Source: DATJYV01 sp035499415
GTDB lineage: Bacteria > Bacteroidota > Ignavibacteria > UBA10030
Assembly: GCA_035499415.1 (NCBI GenBank)
Contig: DATJYV010000005.1
Coordinates: forward strand, 1 to 29,753
DNA: 29,753 nt
Reading direction: 5' to 3'
Shown: positions 23,879-29,753 of the stretch, one piece after another
How positions within the stretch are numbered: the first letter of the stretch is position 1
Layout of the letters: each line of letters opens with the position of its first letter
Program-made: the position numbers and the translations under genes
The notes under the pieces: generated by a model
What the model was told of the DNA's origin: nothing
Databases searched by the model: none
The model's input: the letters and a program-made list of their open reading frames with translations, nothing else

Positions 23879-24846
23879 ATGAATCGAAGAAGATATTCGA
23901 GCAGTTACAGAGATTGTCGACGGAGGAGCGAAATCCGGCGAGCATGATGATCGACGCCGCTTCCGTCGAGGAAGCCCTTGTGATTATCAACAAGGAGGAT
24001 GCCCGGGTGCCCACAGCCGTCGGCTCACAAATCCCCTGGATCGCCCAGGCAGTGAACCGGGTCGTTGAGGCGTTGCGGGCAGGAGGACGGCTGATATACG
24101 TCGGTGCCGGGACGAGCGGTCGGCTTGGAGTTCTGGATGCAGCAGAGTGCCCCCCCACGTTCGGGACAAATCCTGCGATGGTCGTCGGCGTCATCGCGGG
24201 AGGCGAGAAAGCCATGTTCCGGGCTCAGGAAGGGGCGGAGGACCGCGAGGAGAACGGATCGCGTGATATGGACGAGCTTCGTGTTTCTGCGAACGATGTG
24301 GTGTGCGGAATCGCCGCAAGTCTGCGGACGCCGTACGTGATTGGAGCCATCCGGCGCGCAAAAGAGCTGGGTGCACGGACGCTCTATGTGACGACCAACC
24401 CCCGCTCGCGCTTCCAGTCCGCAGAATTTGAGAGATTGGCGGGGTCCGTTGATGTCGCAATCTGCCCCGAAGTCGGGCCGGAGGTCATCATGGGCTCAAC
24501 CCGCATGAAGTCGGGTACGGCGCAAAAGCTGGTGCTGAACATGATCACAACGGCGGCGATGATCCGGCTTGGCAAAGTGTTTGAGAATATGATGATCGAT
24601 CTGCAACTGACGAACCAGAAGCTCCAGGAAAGAGCGAAGAGAATCCTGATGACGATCACCGACATCTCATACGAAGAAGCAGGCGAGACTCTTGCGCGTG
24701 CCGACGGCCACGTGAAAACGGCAATCGTTATGGTCAAGTCGGGAGCGAGCAAGGAGGAGGCAATCAAGAGGTTGCGCGACGCGGACGGTTTCGTGCGGAG
24801 CGCCATCGAAACAGGCAACAAGACCAACCGGGAGCAAAAGAAATGA
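23875..24846 (+). CDS. murQ: N-acetylmuramic acid 6-phosphate etherase
   Basis: Cleaves the lactyl ether of MurNAc-6-phosphate to GlcNAc-6-phosphate and lactate, a cell-wall recycling step in the cytoplasm. The 323 residues hold a SIS domain with the MurQ-specific stretch GAGTSGRLGVLDAAECPP; Glu91 and Glu122 align with the E. coli catalytic residues 83 and 114. GSTRMKSGTAQKLVLNM is the second hallmark, distinguishing it from other SIS proteins. It overlaps rsmG and the next gene by 4 bases each, so it appears translationally coupled to both. Partners such as anmK, ampG or a MurNAc transporter are not in the window. Confidence 0.97.
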   Translation: MNESKKIFEQLQRLSTEERNPASMMIDAASVEEALVIINKEDARVPTAVGSQIPWIAQAVNRVVEALRAGGRLIYVGAGTSGRLGVLDAAECPPTFGTNPAMVVGVIAGGEKAMFRAQEGAEDREENGSRDMDELRVSANDVVCGIAASLRTPYVIGAIRRAKELGARTLYVTTNPRSRFQSAEFERLAGSVDVAICPEVGPEVIMGSTRMKSGTAQKLVLNMITTAAMIRLGKVFENMMIDLQLTNQKLQERAKRILMTITDISYEEAGETLARADGHVKTAIVMVKSGASKEEAIKRLRDADGFVRSAIETGNKTNREQKK

Positions 24847-25547
24847 ATCGTGGGTTTGACATCGACTTCTATCCGCCGTTCGAGGGATTCCCCAAAGAGG
24901 GCATCGCGTTCTTCCGTCGCCTCAAGAAAAACAACAATCGGCCCTGGTTCGAGAAGCATAAGAACGAGTACGAAGAATTTGCGCGCATCCCGATGCAGAG
25001 CCTCATCGCTTCCTTGCAGCCGGCGTTTGCGCGGTTTGCCCCGGAGTATGAGTTGAACCCGAAGCGTGCAATCTTCCGGATCTACCGCGATATCCGGTTC
25101 AGCAAAGACAAGACGCCCTACAAGACGCACATCGCGGCACACTTTGTTTCGCGCAGCACGTCGAAAGGCCTCGAGGGGTCGGGATTTTATCTCCACATCG
25201 ACCCGGAGGAAGCGTTTATCGGAGGCGGAATCTACATGCCGGACGGCGACCAGATGAAGAAAATACGAGCCGCCATTGCCGGCCACGGGGCCGAATTCCT
25301 GTCGATCGTCAACGGAAGGGCGTTCAAGAAATCCTTCGGGGTGCTCTCGGGGGAGAAACTGAAACGAATCCCGCACGGTTACGATGAGGACCATCCGATG
25401 GCGGAATGGTTGAAGCTGAAACAGTTCTTTGTGGGGGCCTCGTGGCCGCCAACCCGCGCGCGAAAGCCCTCTTTTGTCGACGACGTTGCGAAGGCGTGCG
25501 AACGAGCGATGCCGCTCGTCAGCTTCCTGAATCGCGCCATCCGATGA
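24843..25547 (+). CDS. DUF2461 (TIGR02453) family protein
   Basis: Uncharacterised 234-residue soluble protein. Family features are FFRRLKKNNNRPWFEKHK, RAIFRIYRDIRFSKDKTPYK and the GGGIYMPDGDQ segment, all typical of DUF2461. No signal peptide or membrane helix is visible. The ATG overlaps the murQ stop (ATGA), so it is the final member of the coupled mnmG-rsmG-murQ series. The function is unknown; genomic linkage to murQ here does not on its own imply a role in wall recycling. A long hairpin follows after about 55 bases. Confidence 0.92.
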   Translation: MNRGFDIDFYPPFEGFPKEGIAFFRRLKKNNNRPWFEKHKNEYEEFARIPMQSLIASLQPAFARFAPEYELNPKRAIFRIYRDIRFSKDKTPYKTHIAAHFVSRSTSKGLEGSGFYLHIDPEEAFIGGGIYMPDGDQMKKIRAAIAGHGAEFLSIVNGRAFKKSFGVLSGEKLKRIPHGYDEDHPMAEWLKLKQFFVGASWPPTRARKPSFVDDVAKACERAMPLVSFLNRAIR

Positions 25548-25602
25548 CCGAAAAACATTTCAAATTCAAAATAAATTGGTCACCGACCCCACAAGGCGGC
25601 AA

Positions 25603-25683
25603 AAGCGGAAGTTAAAAGAAGGAGCACGGTCGTGCCGGCGCTCTGTTGTGCTCCGGAGCAATTCCGCCGCTTGACTCTTTTTT
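25603..25683 (+). terminator. Nested hairpin with T-run between DUF2461 and lon
   Basis: AAGCGGAA (25603-25610) can pair with TTCCGC and adjacent bases (25662-25672, with a small bulge). Inside, GGAGCAC (25621-25627) pairs with GTGCTCC (25648-25654). A T-run at about 25677-25683 follows. This fits a rho-independent terminator ending the upstream operon. TGCTCCGGAGCA (25649-25660) is also a perfect 12-bp palindrome that could bind a regulator. Confidence 0.5.
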
Positions 25684-25761
25684 CAATCGTCGGTACATTG
25701 AATAAGTGATAAGGTGGGTGAATCCCTCGGGAATCGCCCGCTTTTTGTTTTTGGGACAAAC

Positions 25762-28164
25762 ATGCCTGATGCGATAAAACTGACCGAACCCGGCGTCGAA
25801 GTCGTCGCGAGTATCCCGACAAAACTGCCCATCCTGCCGCTGCGGGATGTCGTGGTTTTCCCGTACATGCTCTATCCGGTGCTCGTAGGCCGCGAGTCGT
25901 CGCTCCGCGCGGCCACGGAAGCCCTGGAACGGGGAAAAAACATCCTCCTCGTTGCTCAGAAGAACGCCGCCGTCGACGAACCCACGGCGGATGATATTTA
26001 TCGCGAAGGAACTGTCGCGAAAATCATCCAGATGCTCAAGCTGCCGAACGGTCTCATGAAGATCCTTGTCGATGGAATCGTTCAGGCCAGCATCAGAAAG
26101 TTTGTCGAGAACCAAAGCTATCTGGAGTGCGAAGTCCTTATCAATACCACCCCGCTCCCGGCCGGCCGTGAGATCGATGCGCTCGTCCGACACACCACGA
26201 CCCTCTTTACGGAATATGTCCGCCTCAATCGTAACCTCCCGCCGGAGTCCCTCATCACCTTCGAGGGGATCCGGGAGCCGCAGCGGAAGATGTACTATGT
26301 CGCCTCCAACATTCTGCAGAGCGTCGACGTGAAACAGCGCGTCCTGCAGATCCAGAGTCTTCGCGACCAGCTGTACGAGCTGTCGAAAATCCTGTCGACG
26401 GAAGTTGATATTCTGAAGATTGAGAAAGATATCGATACGAAGCTTCAGGACAACATCCAAAAGTCCCAGCGAAAATTTTTCATCCAGGAACAAATCCGCA
26501 TCCTGCAGGATGAATTGGGAGAGGATGAAGCGACGCCCGAACTTTCCAAGCTGAAGGAACAAATCCTCGCCGCCCATATGCACAAGGAGGCCGAAGAAAA
26601 GGCGCTCGAAGAGTTCAACAAACTCAAGAAAACGCCCGCGCTGTCTCCGGAGTTCACGGTCACGCGGAACTACCTCGACTGGATGGTCTCGGTGCCGTGG
26701 CAAAAGCGCACGAAAGACGATTTAAACGTCGAGCATGTCCGCTCGATTCTGGACGCGGACCACTACGGCCTGGACAAGCCCAAGGACAGGATCATCGAGC
26801 ATATCGCCGTGCTGAACCTGGTGAAGGAAATGAAGGGCCAAATCCTCTGCTTCGTCGGCCCGCCGGGCGTGGGCAAAACCTCTCTGGCCAGATCGATCGC
26901 GCGGGCGATCGGGCGTAAAGTCGTACGAATTTCCCTCGGCGGCATCCGGGACGAGGCGGAGATTCGCGGACATCGTCGGACCTATATTGGTTCGATGCCG
27001 GGAAAGATTATCCAATCGATGAAGCGTGCAGGAACCATCAACCCGGTGATGCTCCTGGACGAGGTGGACAAGATGAGCATGGATTTCCGTGGTGATCCAT
27101 CCGCCGCGCTTCTTGAAGTACTCGACCCCGAACAGAACGTTGCGTTCAACGACCACTACCTTGAAGTGGATTACGACCTCTCCCACGTGCTGTTTATCAC
27201 CACGGCCAACGTTCGGTACCAGATTCCGCTCCCGCTGCAGGATAGAATGGAGATCATCGAACTTCCGGGCTACCTCGAGCACGAGAAGAAGGAGATTGCA
27301 AAACGTCATATTATTCCCAAACAGCTCAAAGAGCACGGCCTGGAGAAACATCCGGTGGTATTCGACGAGGACGCCATTGCGATGATCATTCAGGAATATA
27401 CGAGGGAAGCGGGCGTCCGCAACCTCGAGCGGGAGATTGCATCGGTGTGCAGGAAAGTTGCCAAGGATATCGTGCTGGGAAATCAAAGAAATGGGAAGCG
27501 CCGCAAATCTGCCGCCAAAACGAAGCTGACCGTCGACCGCGAGGCTGTTGAGCGGTTCCTCGGCGTGCCGAAATTCAGGAAGAAGAAGGCGGGAGAAACG
27601 CGTCGCGTGGGTTCCGTGACGGGCCTGGCGTGGACGAGTCTTGGCGGAGAAATCCTGAATGTCGACGTGACGATCATGCACGGCTCCGAACGCCTGACGC
27701 TGACCGGCCAGTTGGGCGAGGTCATGAAGGAGTCGGCTCAGGCCGCGCTGAGCTACATCCGGTCGAACGCGCGAAGGTTCGGCATTCCTCCGGAGTTCAC
27801 GAAAGGAAAAGAAATCCACATCCACTTGCCGGAAGGCGCCATCCCCAAAGACGGACCGTCTGCGGGCATCACGATGGCGATGGCAATCATTTCGGCGGCG
27901 AGCGGCCGCGCTGCCCGCGACGGCATCGCCATGACGGGGGAGATCACACTCCGGGGGAACATTCTCCCCATCGGGGGATTGACCGAGAAGCTTCTTGCCG
28001 CTCAGCGGAGCGGAATAAAAACCGTTCTCATTCCGGACGACAACGTCAAGGACCTCAGCGAAATTCCCGAGAAGGTTAAAACAGGCCTCGAGATCATACC
28101 CGTCCGAAGCATCGAAGAGGCCTATGGACGCGTGTTCGTCGTCAAGGGAAGAAGGAAGAAATAG
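25762..28164 (+). CDS. lon: ATP-dependent endopeptidase La (Lon, LonA type)
   Basis: Soluble cytoplasmic AAA+ protease that degrades misfolded and regulatory proteins. From ATG 25762 it has 800 residues: N-terminal substrate-binding domain starting LPILPLRDVVVFPYM, a coiled-coil region with QRKFFIQEQIRILQDELG, Walker A GPPGVGKT (366-373), Walker B region VMLLDEVDKM, and the C-terminal protease domain. The catalytic dyad is Ser700 in PKDGPSAGITMA and Lys743 in GGLTEKLLAA. A GTG at 25714 is in frame but adds non-conserved residues. The gene stands alone after a terminator-like hairpin; no CIRCE-type heat-shock inverted repeat is visible upstream. Confidence 0.98.
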   Translation: MPDAIKLTEPGVEVVASIPTKLPILPLRDVVVFPYMLYPVLVGRESSLRAATEALERGKNILLVAQKNAAVDEPTADDIYREGTVAKIIQMLKLPNGLMKILVDGIVQASIRKFVENQSYLECEVLINTTPLPAGREIDALVRHTTTLFTEYVRLNRNLPPESLITFEGIREPQRKMYYVASNILQSVDVKQRVLQIQSLRDQLYELSKILSTEVDILKIEKDIDTKLQDNIQKSQRKFFIQEQIRILQDELGEDEATPELSKLKEQILAAHMHKEAEEKALEEFNKLKKTPALSPEFTVTRNYLDWMVSVPWQKRTKDDLNVEHVRSILDADHYGLDKPKDRIIEHIAVLNLVKEMKGQILCFVGPPGVGKTSLARSIARAIGRKVVRISLGGIRDEAEIRGHRRTYIGSMPGKIIQSMKRAGTINPVMLLDEVDKMSMDFRGDPSAALLEVLDPEQNVAFNDHYLEVDYDLSHVLFITTANVRYQIPLPLQDRMEIIELPGYLEHEKKEIAKRHIIPKQLKEHGLEKHPVVFDEDAIAMIIQEYTREAGVRNLEREIASVCRKVAKDIVLGNQRNGKRRKSAAKTKLTVDREAVERFLGVPKFRKKKAGETRRVGSVTGLAWTSLGGEILNVDVTIMHGSERLTLTGQLGEVMKESAQAALSYIRSNARRFGIPPEFTKGKEIHIHLPEGAIPKDGPSAGITMAMAIISAASGRAARDGIAMTGEITLRGNILPIGGLTEKLLAAQRSGIKTVLIPDDNVKDLSEIPEKVKTGLEIIPVRSIEEAYGRVFVVKGRRKK

Positions 28165-28211
28165 CTGGAATATATCCGCAGACTTCGTTATTCTTCCATA
28201 CATCCACTCCA

Positions 28212-29753
28212 GTGAATCCTGAAAACAGTACAATCGCGGCGGACACGCCGTTCCAGGTAACCGCGCGCAAGTGGCGACCCATGGTGTTCGAGGACGTCAT
28301 AGGGCAGTCGCATGTCACGGAGACGCTGCGGAATGCGATTACTTCCCATCGTGTCGCACACGCATACATTTTCAGCGGGACTCGAGGATGCGGCAAGACG
28401 ACGACCGCCCGGATTCTCGCGCGGGCGCTCAACTGTCTGAAACCTGTAAACGCCAACCCGGATAACGCTTGCAGTCACTGCCTCGATATCATCGCGGGGA
28501 AGAGTCTCGACGTGGTAGAAATCGACGGAGCATCAAACCGCGGAGTCGAGGAGATTCGGAACCTCCGGGAATCGGTTCGATACGCCCCCATCAACGGGAA
28601 GTTCAAAGTATACATCATCGATGAAGTCCACATGCTGACCAAGGAGGCCTTCAACGCGCTTCTGAAAACACTGGAAGAGCCCCCACAGCACGTCGTTTTC
28701 GTCTTCGCCACGACAGAAGCCCACAAGGTCCCGCAAACAATCCTCTCCCGCTGCCAGCGATTCGACTTCCGACGTATCGGCATGGACGAAATCGTTGCCT
28801 CTCTTCGATTCATCGCAAAAGAAGAAAACGTCGGGATCGACGACGATACGCTGGCCATCATCGCGAAGAAGGGGGATGGATCGCTCCGCGATGCCCAAAG
28901 TATTTTTGACCAGGTTCGATCCTTTTGCGGAAACGACATCAAGGCCGCCGAGGTGATCAAGGTCCTGAATGTCGTCGACCAGGAGTTGTACTTCCGGCTC
29001 TCCGATATCGTCCATGACCATAATGCGAAAGCAGGAATTGAACTGATCGACGAAGTCTCGGGCAAGGGCTACGACCTCCGGGAGTTCGTGTCAGGACTTG
29101 CCGAGCATTTCCGTAATCTCCTCGTTGTTCAATCGACCGACTCCACCCGGCTGGTGGAAACATCCGAACCGTTCAAGCGCCGCTACCAATCCGAGGCAAG
29201 ACGGTTTTCGGAAGTCGACATTCTTCGGCTGATAAAACAGACGACCGACCTGGAGCAAGGCATCCGATGGGCGCCCCAGCCGCGGTTCAAGCTTGAAGCT
29301 GCGATCCTTCAGATGGTTAAGATGGAAGACGCCGTGCAGATCGGAGAGCTGCTGGCAGAGCTTGGGGAGCTGAAAAAAAAACTGACTCCGGCTCACCCCG
29401 CCATTGACGGGCTGCGCGTACCGAAGATTGAGAACATCGAAAACATCAAACTCGTGGGCGCGGTACAGGCCGGACCCCTGAGGTCTCCCTCCGTCATGAG
29501 TTATGCGTCGTATGCCGCGACTTCACAATCCATACCGTTCGTCACGCCACGCGCTGCCGTGAAAAGTGCGGACCGCCTGGAGAGCCGCGCGCCGGGAGCT
29601 CTGAACAAGGATACCGTTGTGCATCGCTGGCCGGACTTTGTTCAGGATGTGACGAAGAACAGGATTGCCGTCGGGACGACGTTGAGCGAGAGCCGGCTCC
29701 TGGATCTGAGCGAGGGGCTCGTCCGCATCGGATGTCCGGACGATTACCACCTG
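28212..29753 (+). CDS. dnaX: DNA polymerase III gamma/tau subunit, 3'-truncated by window edge
   Basis: Clamp-loader ATPase subunit; 514 residues are visible and the frame runs off the end. GTG 28212 gives MNPENSTIAADTPFQVTARK, then the hallmark KWRPMVFEDVIGQSHV. Walker A GTRGCGKT is at 56-63, DEVH at 137-140, and the SRC arginine-finger motif at 179-181. The zinc module has only C75, C87 and C90: the residue aligning with E. coli C73 is Asp84. The region after 360 (KKKLTPAHPA onwards) is the start of the variable tau-like extension. It starts 47 bases after lon with no strong ribosome binding site. Confidence 0.95.
   Translation, partial: MNPENSTIAADTPFQVTARKWRPMVFEDVIGQSHVTETLRNAITSHRVAHAYIFSGTRGCGKTTTARILARALNCLKPVNANPDNACSHCLDIIAGKSLDVVEIDGASNRGVEEIRNLRESVRYAPINGKFKVYIIDEVHMLTKEAFNALLKTLEEPPQHVVFVFATTEAHKVPQTILSRCQRFDFRRIGMDEIVASLRFIAKEENVGIDDDTLAIIAKKGDGSLRDAQSIFDQVRSFCGNDIKAAEVIKVLNVVDQELYFRLSDIVHDHNAKAGIELIDEVSGKGYDLREFVSGLAEHFRNLLVVQSTDSTRLVETSEPFKRRYQSEARRFSEVDILRLIKQTTDLEQGIRWAPQPRFKLEAAILQMVKMEDAVQIGELLAELGELKKKLTPAHPAIDGLRVPKIENIENIKLVGAVQAGPLRSPSVMSYASYAATSQSIPFVTPRAAVKSADRLESRAPGALNKDTVVHRWPDFVQDVTKNRIAVGTTLSESRLLDLSEGLVRIGCPDDYHL

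Overview
This is a chromosomal replication-origin neighbourhood of a Gram-negative bacterium with a moderately GC-rich genome. The Gram-negative call rests on a full-length YidC with a large periplasmic domain and a membrane-fusion-protein/ABC export system. Gene order (dnaA-dnaN-recF-dciA-gyrB-gyrA on one side; rpmH-rnpA-yidD-yidC-mnmE-mnmG-rsmG on the other) and protein style fit the Bacteroidota/Chlorobi/Ignavibacteria side of the tree. That placement is an inference and I cannot confirm it without searches. I saw no tRNA, rRNA, CRISPR array, transposase or prophage gene.

Layout. (1) 2-439: the 3' end of an unrecognised reading frame cut by the window edge. (2) 630-4924: a four-gene + strand operon for a MacAB/LolCDE-like exporter (membrane-fusion protein, ATPase, two FtsX-type permeases). 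(3) 5015-7366: a fused DUF2062/TIGR03546 plus TIGR03545 membrane protein. (4) 7385-16545: a - strand replication cluster reading dnaA, dnaN, recF, dciA (DUF721), gyrB, gyrA. (5) 16546-17047: the divergent interval holding a perfect DnaA box, a near-consensus box and a good dnaA promoter candidate. The 426-bp dnaN-dnaA gap (14662-15087) is a second candidate for origin elements. (6) 17048-19636: rpmH-rnpA-yidD-yidC. (7) 19746-25547: mnmE-mnmG-rsmG-murQ-DUF2461, with three of the four junctions being overlapping or near-overlapping and three ATGA overlaps. (8) 25762-28164: lon. (9) 28212 to the end: dnaX, truncated by the window.

How they work together. Genes left of 16546 back to gyrA read leftwards and genes right of 17048 read rightwards, as expected if bidirectional replication starts in or beside the dnaA region. 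The cluster supplies the initiator (DnaA), sliding clamp (DnaN), clamp-loader subunit (DnaX), probable helicase loader (DciA), gap repair (RecF) and gyrase. The most striking non-genic signal is three parS-like palindromes (20042, 21172, 23117) in mnmE, at the start of mnmG and across the mnmG stop. They imply a ParABS segregation system, although parA and parB are absent here: murQ sits after rsmG, where parA-parB often lies. Other points worth a second look are the TIGR03546-TIGR03545 fusion, unusual quinolone-pocket residues in GyrA (Q83, P87), a missing zinc cysteine in DnaX and several strong intergenic hairpins.
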